Virus record (IMG/VR): IMGVR_UViG_3300048121_000332
Span: 1 to 22,825 of that record
Strand: one strand, 5' to 3'
DNA length: 22,825 nucleotides
DNA from: a virus
The position numbers were made by a program, and so were the translations under genes. The first letter of the stretch is position 1. Each line of letters starts with the position of its first letter. The notes beneath the pieces were generated by a model, which did no database searches, was not told the origin of the DNA, and worked only from the letters and a program-made list of their open reading frames with translations. Shown here piece by piece: positions 15,872 through 22,825 of the stretch.

Positions 15872-16366
15872 CTATTGTCCTGAGTATGTTACTTTAAATG
15901 AGTGTCCGTTATTCCCAGAACCAGCTACACTTAATGAGCCACCTCCAGAACTTCTAGTTAAACCTGATACTGTTCCACCAATATATATTGAATAAACACC
16001 ACCTGTATTACTTGCTCCTACACCATCTGAATCTGTACCAAGTTCATCTTGATTGTAATATGAAACATAAAATCCATCTGCTAAAGTGAATCCACAAGTT
16101 TTGTCTAATGAACCACTACTTCCAGATGTGTAAGATGGTTGTGAAGCAAAAGCTAATGGGTATGTAGAATAAGTAGAACTAATAAAACTATCACAGTTAC
16201 CACCTGCTCCAAAACTAACAGTAAATATATCTGTTCCTATTGGATAAGGATGTCTAGTCCATATCTTAGTGCCATTAAGATACACATTATCCATATCAGT
16301 ACCATTTAACTTGACATCGTGTTGTCCTGTTAAAGCACTTCCATTAAAGTAAATATCTCCTGCCAT
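15872..16366 (-). CDS. Small tail fibre/tip-like protein
   Basis: A 164-residue protein. The N-terminal 37 residues carry two LNGT elements (VKLNGTDMDN and VYLNGTKIWT), a pattern common in phage tail fibre and baseplate-edge proteins. The remainder is Gly/Ser/Thr/Tyr-rich with almost no Lys or Arg, as expected for a beta-rich receptor-binding tip. Two cysteines are at 58 and 91. It lies with the fibre gene at 16569-17033 after the tail tube genes. The N-terminus may attach it to the tail and the C-terminus bind the host; this is inference from composition. Confidence 0.55.
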   Translation of the reverse strand: MAGDIYFNGSALTGQHDVKLNGTDMDNVYLNGTKIWTRHPYPIGTDIFTVSFGAGGNCDSFISSTYSTYPLAFASQPSYTSGSSGSLDKTCGFTLADGFYVSYYNQDELGTDSDGVGASNTGGVYSIYIGGTVSGLTRSSGGGSLSVAGSGNNGHSFKVTYSGQ

Positions 16367-16368
16367 AC

Positions 16369-16569
16369 TTATCCTATTAAACTATTTGCTGCTGTTAAAT
16401 CTTCATCTGTCCAAAAATCAGCAGTTACAATTCCTTTTAACCATTCTATATTGATTGATTTATGTATATTCCAACTAGCTTGTGCCATATTATCTGGCTT
16501 ACCTGCGTTGATGTTGTCAACAACTTTACACAATCCTTCATAACAACTAGATATTTGTTCTGTTGTCAT
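16369..16569 (-). CDS. Small hypothetical protein between tail fibre genes
   Basis: A 66-residue product starting MTTEQISSCY. It has mixed charge, three Trp residues and predicted helices, and no membrane segment. Its ATG overlaps the stop of the upstream fibre gene (TAATG), and its stop lies two bases from the next start. Small proteins in this position are often fibre assembly factors, but I do not recognise a family. Confidence 0.5.
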   Translation of the reverse strand: MTTEQISSCYEGLCKVVDNINAGKPDNMAQASWNIHKSINIEWLKGIVTADFWTDEDLTAANSLIG

Positions 16570-17033
16570 TATGATGTAGCTATATATAAGTCACCACCAG
16601 ATGTCCAAATCTTAGCCATACCAAATACTGTTTGTGAAGCATTAGGTGTATTTGCTTGAACAAAAGCTGTTGTAGCTATCTGTGTTGTATTTGTAGCAGT
16701 AGCTGCTGTTGGTGCAACAGGAGTACCAGTAAATGTTGGACTTGCTTTTTCACCTTGAACAAATGCTGTAGTAGCTAATCTAGTAGTATTGTTACCTGCT
16801 GACTGTGTAGGTCCAGTTGGAACACCAGTAATTGTTAAAGTACCTGCCACTGTGCCATTATTCATAGCAAAATCTTCTCCGGCATCTCCGTTAACATCTT
16901 GTTTAGAATTAACTGCTGTTCTTACTGTTGTAAATTCAGTATTAAAGTCAGCTCCAGATATTACTTTGCCAGCATCACTATCAGACAAAGCATCCTTACC
17001 ACTCCAATTTACTGCTAATGTATAATCACTCAT
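16569..17033 (-). CDS. Short tail fibre protein with ATTAFVQ repeats
   Basis: A 154-residue protein. The N-terminus (WSGKDALSDSDAGKVISGADFNTEF, starting at residue 10) is a typical attachment segment of short phage fibres. Two copies of the widespread fibre repeat ending ATTAFVQ occur at residues 87-93 and 120-126, 33 residues apart, each preceded by NTT. The C-terminal segment (FGMAKIWTSGGDLYIATS) is short, so the receptor-binding part may be supplied by the 164-residue protein. It overlaps the upstream gp12-like gene by four bases. Confidence 0.75.
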   Translation of the reverse strand: MSDYTLAVNWSGKDALSDSDAGKVISGADFNTEFTTVRTAVNSKQDVNGDAGEDFAMNNGTVAGTLTITGVPTGPTQSAGNNTTRLATTAFVQGEKASPTFTGTPVAPTAATATNTTQIATTAFVQANTPNASQTVFGMAKIWTSGGDLYIATS

Positions 17034-18628
17034 CGTATTTTCCCTTGTAAAGATATAATTGATAAATCTTGAATAGAAGTATCGTAGCCGTTGCTTACAA
17101 TACTTAAATTTAATTTAAGATGTTTAGCACTACCTGTTAAAGCAGTCTGATATTCTTGTAATCCATATATAGGTGTATATTTTGCAGCTCCATATAAGGA
17201 AGAAGCAGCTCCATATAAAGCTATAGTACCTGTTGTAACAGGATTTAAACTTATTTGAGTTATAGCAGAAGGATTAATACTATAATCTTTATACCACTTT
17301 ACACCTAAAACTGCTCCAGAACCTCCTTGTAATACCATTCTTAGTCTTTTAAGAATAGCAGAAGTTACACCTTCTCCTAACGGTATCCATATAGAAGACA
17401 CATCAGCAGTAATAGCAGCATTAGTATAGCTGGCTGCATTATTAACCCACGCCAAATCCACATCAAAATAACCTTCATAACCTGCAATGCTTCCATCTTT
17501 TTGTCCTATTAATAAACCACTATACAGCTCAGTATCAATCATACTAGCAGGTTCTCTATCACCAGTAAATGACCAAGTTGTTATTCGAGGTGCTGTATTA
17601 GGTGTAAACTGTTTAAAATCAAACACATAAGTTATGTTGTTGTCTACAAAACTTAAGATATAGACACCTTCCCCTTCTAAATAAACTGATTTTACATTAG
17701 AGCTAACACCTATGTTTCTTATTAAAGTATCTTTAATGTTTATACTATAGTCAGTTAAAGGTACTTTATCTTTTTCAGTAGTACGCATAAGAGAACGCAG
17801 TCCTGTAGCTGATAAGAATACTAAATCATCTCCTACTGCTTGTACTGAATCTCTATTAACTAAACCTACACCACTAATAACCTCATTTAATGACATATTA
17901 GCTACATCATCAGGAGTATCATATATAGCTATATTGTTTTTACCAAATATAACCAACTGTCCAAAGAAAGGAGCTATGTTTACTATCTCATCATTGTCCC
18001 AAACTTTCTTTAAGTCTAATAAACCTGAACCTGTACCTGTATAATCATCTCCATCTAGTAAAGCAGAGTAATACATGACAGCTTTATTTTCAGTTACTCC
18101 TCCTACAAACATTCTACCATAAAAACCCATACCACAACTAGGGTCAAATGTAGTTACACCTGAAGGTTTAGTACTGTTGTTAAAAGCTGCCCATTTAGAG
18201 CCAGCACTTAAAGCACCATCATATCTTTGAGGTACTATACCCGAATGGAAACAATGTAGCCTTTCATTAAAGTTTATAAATTGCCAATTACCTGTACTGT
18301 TAGCAACGGTATGCTTAACATCAGCACCACTACTAGGAAAAGCAGCATTAGGAGATGAAAAGTCAACTGTGTAAATAGAAGTACCGTGACTAGCAAATAT
18401 TTTATTAGTACCAGAATCATTATGCTCCACCATAGAACCTATAGCTGTGCCAGTAGGAACTACTTTTTGTTTAAAACCTTTTCTAAAAGATATTCTACCA
18501 GATTCTCTAATCATTACATTGTCAGCAGATGTAAGAAAAGAAGGGTCTAAAGTAGCTGCGTTATATTGAGTATTTAACCCATTAACACCTAAGTTAGTTA
18601 AAGGTTGAAAAGCTAGTTGTTTAGCCAT
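17030..18628 (-). CDS. Tail tubular protein B, T7 gp12-like (nozzle)
   Basis: A 532-residue protein expected to form the tail nozzle. The N-terminus (MAKQLAFQPL), the segment ADNVMIRESGRISFRKGF (about residues 35-52) and the beta-rich repeats after it match the gp12-like family, in which an early 'NV...RKGF' stretch is typical. It is shorter than T7 gp12 (794). The ATG at 18628 overlaps the stop of the gp11-like gene (TAATG); an in-frame start 8 codons upstream lacks that coupling. Its place right after gp11 matches the order in T7-type phages. Confidence 0.75.
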   Translation of the reverse strand: MAKQLAFQPLTNLGVNGLNTQYNAATLDPSFLTSADNVMIRESGRISFRKGFKQKVVPTGTAIGSMVEHNDSGTNKIFASHGTSIYTVDFSSPNAAFPSSGADVKHTVANSTGNWQFINFNERLHCFHSGIVPQRYDGALSAGSKWAAFNNSTKPSGVTTFDPSCGMGFYGRMFVGGVTENKAVMYYSALLDGDDYTGTGSGLLDLKKVWDNDEIVNIAPFFGQLVIFGKNNIAIYDTPDDVANMSLNEVISGVGLVNRDSVQAVGDDLVFLSATGLRSLMRTTEKDKVPLTDYSINIKDTLIRNIGVSSNVKSVYLEGEGVYILSFVDNNITYVFDFKQFTPNTAPRITTWSFTGDREPASMIDTELYSGLLIGQKDGSIAGYEGYFDVDLAWVNNAASYTNAAITADVSSIWIPLGEGVTSAILKRLRMVLQGGSGAVLGVKWYKDYSINPSAITQISLNPVTTGTIALYGAASSLYGAAKYTPIYGLQEYQTALTGSAKHLKLNLSIVSNGYDTSIQDLSIISLQGKIR

Positions 18629-19305
18629 TAGTGCATATTCCCCATAAACCAATCAGACTCAAATTGAGTATTACCACTATCCATCATAATAGCTTGAGCA
18701 ATAGAAGTACTAGCTTCTGTAGCAGCTATAGATGATTGTGTTCCTCCATCTTCACCACGCTCTGATAAAGCTCTAGCATAAGCTCCTAGTATTAAAGGCT
18801 TTGTAGGTATCTTTACTGTAGTAGCAGCTAATGTTAAAACATCTTGATACTTAACCATATCAAAAGAAATAGTTTCTGCTTTACTAGGAGTAGGTGATAA
18901 ATCTACTTTAAGATTATTAGAGCTATCTGCTCCATTAAAACCGTAGTAGTAAGGCTCGCCTGTAGAAGCTGTAGGATATCTTTCTCTATTAAGGTAAGCT
19001 CTGCTTACTTGTACTAGCTCATTACCTGTAGTATTATTAACTACATCTAGTATCTTAAATTCTTGTCCAGAACTTAAGTTATAGTTTTTAGTACCAGCTA
19101 CTGTAGATATATTAACAGTTTCTCTAAGTATTTGCCAATCATGGTAAGACTCTATACTTCTTTTAGAATCATTAACTAAAGCACCTATAACTTTATAGTA
19201 ATCAGATACTGTAGTGCTATCATTAATAGCTCCACTCCAATCAGAAGTAATAGGAGTTTCTCTTAACCTTATTAATACTTCGTTTATTACTTCTCTAAAT
19301 GTCAT
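18628..19305 (-). CDS. Tail tubular protein A, T7 gp11-like (adaptor)
   Basis: A 225-residue protein expected to form the ring linking portal to nozzle. The start MTFREVINEVLIRLRETPIT and the later segment VIGALVNDSKRSIESYHDWQ resemble the helical N-terminus of gp11-type adaptors. The middle is beta-rich, and the C-terminus returns to helix (ILGAYARALSERGEDGG). Length is near that of T7 gp11 (196). It directly follows the holin-like gene with no gap and overlaps the gp12-like gene by one base. Confidence 0.75.
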   Translation of the reverse strand: MTFREVINEVLIRLRETPITSDWSGAINDSTTVSDYYKVIGALVNDSKRSIESYHDWQILRETVNISTVAGTKNYNLSSGQEFKILDVVNNTTGNELVQVSRAYLNRERYPTASTGEPYYYGFNGADSSNNLKVDLSPTPSKAETISFDMVKYQDVLTLAATTVKIPTKPLILGAYARALSERGEDGGTQSSIAATEASTSIAQAIMMDSGNTQFESDWFMGNMH

Positions 19306-19743
19306 TTATTTCCCCTTAGCTAATTGCGCACCGAAGTAGAACTCTATTATCATCGTTGCCCATTGGAATACTTCATCAAACTTTAATACAGCACCTGCTT
19401 GTACAGTTACATAGTCTATTGTATCAGGCGTTAGCTGTAAACCTAGTAAACTAGCTCCTTCAATTACAGTAGGTATTACTGTAGGTACATTAAAAAACAC
19501 AGGAGCTATTTGTGTAAAGATTATTAAAGCTAGTATAACTAAAATAATAATTCTTCTATTCATAGCAGCTACTGGACTTTCTTTATCTGCTCTATCTCTA
19601 GCCATATTAATAGAATCATTACGGACTTGTAGTGATTGTATCATTAGCTTCTGTTGTTCTTGTGCTGCTTGACTTTTTAAAGCAAACAACTTAGCAACAA
19701 AGCCTAAAGCTATTGGTGCTATATTAGTTAAAAATCCTATCAT
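19306..19743 (-). CDS. Holin-like protein with three membrane helices
   Basis: A 145-residue protein with hydrophobic segments at about 4-22, 65-90 and 125-142. A charged, Gln-rich helix lies between the first two, with the SPVAAMNRR motif before the second. This arrangement recalls the three-helix holin family linked to gene transfer agents (GTA holin 3TM). In that role it would permeabilise the inner membrane at lysis. No endolysin is seen nearby, so the lysis role is not confirmed. The ATG overlaps the stop of the upstream gene by four bases. Confidence 0.55.
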   Translation of the reverse strand: MIGFLTNIAPIALGFVAKLFALKSQAAQEQQKLMIQSLQVRNDSINMARDRADKESPVAAMNRRIIILVILALIIFTQIAPVFFNVPTVIPTVIEGASLLGLQLTPDTIDYVTVQAGAVLKFDEVFQWATMIIEFYFGAQLAKGK

Positions 19744-19943
19744 GCTACTAACCTCAATAAATTAAACATCCCTACCTCAGAAGCTATAAAGTAAGCAAAA
19801 CCACCATATATAAAGTATCTAATTTGATTCAATATGTTAAATATCTTTTGTATCTTAGCATTAGTGTCATCAATCTTACTAAAAAGTTTAGCTATTTGAG
19901 AAGAATGCTTATCTAATTGCAGCTGTACTCTTTTATCTTCCAT
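19740..19943 (-). CDS. Small coiled-coil/one-helix membrane protein
   Basis: A 67-residue protein. Residues 1-40 form a likely coiled coil (LDKHSSQIAKLFSKIDDTNA), and residues 42-66 are a hydrophobic helix. This plan resembles XhlA-type lysis accessory proteins, in which a soluble coil is anchored by a C-terminal helix. I chose the ATG at 19943, which overlaps the upstream stop (TAATG). A GTG two codons earlier is possible. It sits directly before the holin-like gene and may act with it. Confidence 0.55.
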   Translation of the reverse strand: MEDKRVQLQLDKHSSQIAKLFSKIDDTNAKIQKIFNILNQIRYFIYGGFAYFIASEVGMFNLLRLVA

Positions 19944-20218
19944 TACCACTTACTCTTATTTGCCCAGTAAGCAGCACTCATTGGACCTTTAGCTATATTT
20001 TTAGCATGTCTAGCTTTAAAAGACTTACGCCTAGCTTTCTGTGCTGCTGTAGTAGGATTCTTACCAGCTCCAGATACTCCTTGCTGTCCATATCTAATAG
20101 TTTTTACCTTTCCGCCTGACTTAGCTACTACTACATGACTCTTAGTTTTATGGTTAGGAGTACGCTTAGGCTTGTTATACCCAGATACTCCTGCCTTTTT
20201 AAGCCTTGAATCAGCCAT
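19943..20218 (-). CDS. Small very basic protein, common type in marine phages
   Basis: A 91-residue, Lys/Arg-rich protein starting MADSRLKKAG. Motifs include GYNKPKRTPNHKTKSH and a C-terminal KARHAKNIAKGPMSAAYWAN. I recall closely similar small proteins in marine phage genomes, where their function is unknown. The charge suggests nucleic-acid binding, perhaps packaged with the DNA. Its ATG overlaps the stop of the upstream AT-hook peptide (TAATG), so the two basic proteins are made together. Confidence 0.6.
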   Translation of the reverse strand: MADSRLKKAGVSGYNKPKRTPNHKTKSHVVVAKSGGKVKTIRYGQQGVSGAGKNPTTAAQKARRKSFKARHAKNIAKGPMSAAYWANKSKW

Positions 20219-20313
20219 TACTTCTTACTTTTTTTAGCTGCTTTCTTTTTAGCTGTTTTTTTCATAGGCGGTCTACCTCTTTTACTTCCGTATGTTCCTG
20301 TTCCGTATGGCAT
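20218..20313 (-). CDS. 31-residue AT-hook-like basic peptide
   Basis: A complete small frame starting MPYGTGTYGS. RGRP at residues 13-16 is the AT-hook core that binds the minor groove of AT-rich DNA. It is followed by a tail of almost only Lys and Ala (KKTAKKKAAKKSKK). A strong AGGAG site lies seven bases before the ATG at 20313, and the stop overlaps the next start. I recall similar peptides (MPYG.GTYGS..GRPP) from marine phages. It may bind or help condense DNA; the role is not proven. Confidence 0.65.
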   Translation of the reverse strand: MPYGTGTYGSKRGRPPMKKTAKKKAAKKSKK

Positions 20314-20322
20314 ATTATTCTC

Positions 20323-20811
20323 CTAGTTTGCTAGTGGGTTATCTAAGGCTCTTTGTAGCTTACTACTAAGCCTTTCTTCTAACTCTTTAATCTTTCTATC
20401 TGTATCAGAATAAAGAGCATCTCTTCTGGCATCAAATCTTTCACCAGCTACATCAATAGTCTCATCTATTTCATCTTGTGAGTTATTAACTTTGTCTTCT
20501 AATCGTTCCATTAAATTTTCTTGCCTAGCTAAGTCATCTTTTAAATCATTCTTTATAGACCTAGTGTAATCTTTAGCTTGTTCAACTGACTCACTTACAC
20601 TTACTAAAGTTTCTTCTATAACAGCTATGTCTTGTTGTATACCAGTAATGTCAGGCGGTTGGTATTCCATAACAGTAGCTTTAAGAACTCTAAATTCATT
20701 GTATAATTCAAACCCTGCCCAAGCACCTCCACCAATCATACTTAATAATGGTATAACAAGAAGCAATTTACTACCGCCTACTTTAACTCCTTGATATTCT
20801 ATTTCTGCCAT
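20323..20811 (-). CDS. One-helix membrane protein with long coiled coil
   Basis: A 162-residue protein. There is one membrane helix at about 15-36 (KLLLVIPLLSMIGGGAWAGF) and then a long charged helical region (about 55-158) with heptad-like spacing. It begins with MAEIEYQGVK in the cytoplasm by the positive-inside pattern. The shape, one anchor and a long periplasmic coil, resembles an inner-membrane spanin, but the classical two-gene spanin arrangement is not evident. It overlaps the nidogen-like gene by 13 bases, which links its expression to the envelope cassette. Confidence 0.55.
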   Translation of the reverse strand: MAEIEYQGVKVGGSKLLLVIPLLSMIGGGAWAGFELYNEFRVLKATVMEYQPPDITGIQQDIAVIEETLVSVSESVEQAKDYTRSIKNDLKDDLARQENLMERLEDKVNNSQDEIDETIDVAGERFDARRDALYSDTDRKIKELEERLSSKLQRALDNPLAN

Positions 20812-22289
20812 TGTAAATCCATAAGTTTGTTATGTAGTATTTCATTAGCTAGTCCATTCCTTAAACCTCTTTGATTATCTGGTATGTCTTTGTCTAAATA
20901 TATTCCTTTATCTTTATAAAATACACCATCAATAAGTAGTTGTGTATTATAAGTATTAAAGCCAGCATTAAAGTTTAAGAGTGCAAGTATTAAACTTTGT
21001 AGTTTTTGCTGCTCTTCTAGTGATGCAGCTTCTCCCATCTCTGTTGCAAGATTCTTTAACTTGTTACTAATAATCTCACGCATCTTATCTTTCTTACTTG
21101 CTTTCTTAGCTACTTTTTTTAGTACTGGTTGCTCTACAACTTCAGCTTTTGTTTCTTCTGGCTCAGGCTTTTCAATACTTTCTTCCTGTTCCTCAACTGG
21201 CTCATCTTCTGTTGGCTCATCATCCTCAACCGATTCATTCTCTGGCTCTGGCTCAGGTTCATCAAGCTCCTCTTCAGTTGGTTCAGGTTCTAAAAACTCT
21301 TCTAACTCTGCCTCTAATTCTTCTATTAGTTCCTCTTGTGCCATTTCTTCAAACAATACTTCCATCTCTGGTATTGCTTCTTCTAATGTAGTAGAAATTA
21401 AAGTGTAATCATCTAATGCTTCTATCTCTATTATTTGAAAAACCTCTGGCTCTTCTAAAACATATACTGCTTCAACATCTTCTTCATTATCTTCCCAAAC
21501 TTCTGGCACATCTTCCTCAACATATTCTTCTATGTAAGCATCGTCCCAGCCATCACATCCGTAATCATACAAAGGGTCCAATGCACATTGTTGATTATAC
21601 ACATTGTCAGCATAGACTTGTGGATAGTATAAACAACTGATATGACTGTCTGGTATTACATTGCATACGCTTTCTCCATTTGCTATTTCTACTGGGTCAT
21701 CTTGTTGACTGTTCCAAAAGATTGCTCCACTTGTCGGATGATTATAGAACCACTGTTCGTACTCACCTTGACTTAAATCTCCTACTACTGCTACTGTTAC
21801 TGCGTGGTTATTTATTTGTACCTGCTCATAGTTTACATCTATGTTACCCATTGGGTATATTGTCAGGTCAAATGTATTACTTGTGTTTCTGTTGTAATAC
21901 TCTGATAAATTTTCCCACATATACTTTTGAAATGTGGAGTCACCTTGTGTGTAAAACTTACCTATACCTGTGTCTATTAAATCTGTGTTCCAAGGCATTA
22001 TGGTGTAATTAAATCTCACACCTGTAAATGAACTTAGGTCTTGTCCGTGACAACACAAACCATCATATACATAACCAGTACCGGGTACATCAAGAGGGTC
22101 AAGAAACCCCACAACACCGTTACTAAACATAAAACTAGTGACATAACTATTTCCATAAAAAGGAAAAGTAAAGTCAAGAGGCACTTCAACCCATCCATCA
22201 TCTGCTATCTGATGCTCAATTATCTCTGGGTCAGATAACGAGGATAGCGAGGAGCATAACACCAATAATGCCACTAACCAATTTCTCAA
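20799..22289 (-). CDS. Secreted protein with nidogen-like part and long Glu/Pro-rich region
   Basis: A 496-residue product. Residues 1-19 form a signal peptide (RNWLVALLVLCSSLSSLS). The next 180 residues resemble nidogen-like extracellular modules (VPLDFTFPFYGNSYV, FMFSNGVVGFLDP). A Cys-containing stretch (209-245) ends with CALDPLYDYGCDGWDDAY. Residues 257-387 are extremely Glu/Asp/Pro-rich, followed by a Lys-rich hinge (391-412) and a conserved-looking C-terminus (LLIDGVFYKDKGIYLDKDIP). The start is TTG at 22289 with AGAGGAG seven bases upstream. Its first 59 bases overlap the gene before it. Likely an envelope or virion-surface protein; function unknown. Confidence 0.6.
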   Translation of the reverse strand: MRNWLVALLVLCSSLSSLSDPEIIEHQIADDGWVEVPLDFTFPFYGNSYVTSFMFSNGVVGFLDPLDVPGTGYVYDGLCCHGQDLSSFTGVRFNYTIMPWNTDLIDTGIGKFYTQGDSTFQKYMWENLSEYYNRNTSNTFDLTIYPMGNIDVNYEQVQINNHAVTVAVVGDLSQGEYEQWFYNHPTSGAIFWNSQQDDPVEIANGESVCNVIPDSHISCLYYPQVYADNVYNQQCALDPLYDYGCDGWDDAYIEEYVEEDVPEVWEDNEEDVEAVYVLEEPEVFQIIEIEALDDYTLISTTLEEAIPEMEVLFEEMAQEELIEELEAELEEFLEPEPTEEELDEPEPEPENESVEDDEPTEDEPVEEQEESIEKPEPEETKAEVVEQPVLKKVAKKASKKDKMREIISNKLKNLATEMGEAASLEEQQKLQSLILALLNFNAGFNTYNTQLLIDGVFYKDKGIYLDKDIPDNQRGLRNGLANEILHNKLMDLQWQK

Positions 22290-22824
22290 GGAACACTCCT
22301 CTATTCATATTAGAAGCAGGTTCTTTCTTTGGAATCTTTTTAGGATTCAACCTCCACTCTGCTGTAGCTTCTTGTCCTATTAACCCTTCACCTGTAGTGG
22401 GTGAATAAATCGGGCAGGGAGTTCCGGCAAAACGCATTGCGTCAAACACCGACCTCGTTTGGCACATTAAAGCAACTGCTGCTACTTTCATACCCATATC
22501 ATATAATACTTTAGCATTCTTTAATCTCATACAGTTTTCATCTGAGTAAGCCTGTCCTGTGCTAATACCTAGTATCTGTGTCTGTACTGCTCCACTAACT
22601 CCTACCATACATAAGTCACTATTACTTGCGTTAATGCTCGGACTAATTGCACTAGGTGGGTTTGTCCTTATTGTACTCTTAGCATCTGTACTTGTAGTTA
22701 CTGTGCTATTACTTGTACTGTTTGTAACAATAGGGTCAGCAGCCATTACTGGCAATACAAACACTATCCAAAAAGCTACAACTATAAACCCAGCTATTAC
22801 ATTGTTACGCAGTCTGTCAGACAT
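22231..22824 (-). CDS. Secreted four-Cys protein with C-terminal membrane helix
   Basis: A 197-residue product starting MSDRLRNNVI. A hydrophobic segment at 10-28 ending VMAAD reads as a signal peptide with an AxA-like site. Residues 32-70 are Ser/Thr/Asn-rich and look like a flexible linker. Cysteines at 72, 98, 121 and 137 could form two periplasmic disulfides. A helix at 182-197 may anchor the C-terminus. I recall similar proteins (SGAVQTQILGIS, DMGMKVAAVA) in marine phages, annotated hypothetical. The ATG is one base from the window edge, so an upstream start is possible. It overlaps the nidogen-like gene by 59 bases. Confidence 0.6.
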   Translation of the reverse strand: MSDRLRNNVIAGFIVVAFWIVFVLPVMAADPIVTNSTSNSTVTTSTDAKSTIRTNPPSAISPSINASNSDLCMVGVSGAVQTQILGISTGQAYSDENCMRLKNAKVLYDMGMKVAAVALMCQTRSVFDAMRFAGTPCPIYSPTTGEGLIGQEATAEWRLNPKKIPKKEPASNMNRGVFLEKLVSGIIGVMLLAILVI

Positions 22825-22825
22825 T

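Noticed and set aside
21061-21408. Rightward 115-residue Ser-rich frame
   Set aside because: It is the antisense of the Glu/Pro-rich repeat region of the nidogen-like gene; low-complexity antisense gives long open frames by chance.
1-22825. tRNA genes, CRISPR arrays, insertion sequences, integrase or attachment sites
   Set aside because: None was recognisable; almost all DNA is occupied by coupled coding frames and no array-like spaced repeats were seen.

Overview
This window looks like part of the genome of a tailed bacteriophage, most likely a short-tailed (podovirus-type) phage with a T7-like replication set. It is AT-rich by eye, almost entirely coding, and built of tightly packed genes that overlap by 1-4 bases (ATGA, TAATG). 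Most starts have strong AGGAG-type ribosome binding sites. Several small proteins resemble ones I associate with marine phages, for example a short basic peptide beginning MPYGTGTYGS. The host cannot be read from the sequence. The regular use of Shine-Dalgarno sites argues against a Bacteroidota host.

Layout. Bases 1-7800 are a rightward early/replication block: a DUF932-type protein cut by the window edge, six small accessory proteins (two Cys-rich, one with a helix-turn-helix), a gp2.5-like ssDNA-binding protein, a T7 gp4-like primase-helicase, a 39-residue basic peptide, a T7-like family A DNA polymerase, a DUF3310 protein, a PD-(D/E)XK exonuclease, a one-helix membrane peptide, a Rho-independent terminator, a RusA-like resolvase and a hypothetical protein. 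At 7800/7801 the coding strand switches. The rightmost possible rightward frame and the leftward block meet stop codon to stop codon.

Bases 7801-22825 are a leftward late block, read from high to low coordinates. First come a secreted four-Cys membrane protein, a signal-peptide protein with a nidogen-like part and a long Glu/Pro-rich stretch, a one-helix coiled-coil membrane protein, two small very basic proteins (one with an AT-hook core), a small coiled-coil/one-helix protein and a three-helix holin-like protein. Then come tail tubular proteins resembling T7 gp11 and gp12, a small tail fibre with ATTAFVQ repeats, two small tail-associated proteins, and a series of large proteins that look like internal virion/ejection proteins (281, 360, 1293 and 640 residues), ending with a small hypothetical protein. 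Portal, capsid, terminase, endolysin and RNA polymerase are not in the window and presumably lie outside it if present.

How it fits together. The rightward genes form a compact replisome: primer synthesis and unwinding, polymerase, ssDNA binding, end resection and junction resolution. The leftward genes build the tail and the DNA-ejection apparatus and probably modify the cell envelope at lysis. The most notable whole-window signal is compositional: reading through all 22.8 kb I found no GATC at all, while CTAG is common. The most notable local signals are a pyrimidine tract able to pair with the primase-helicase ribosome binding site, a terminator fused to the ribosome binding site of the rusA-like gene, and a cassette of membrane and basic proteins ahead of the tail genes.
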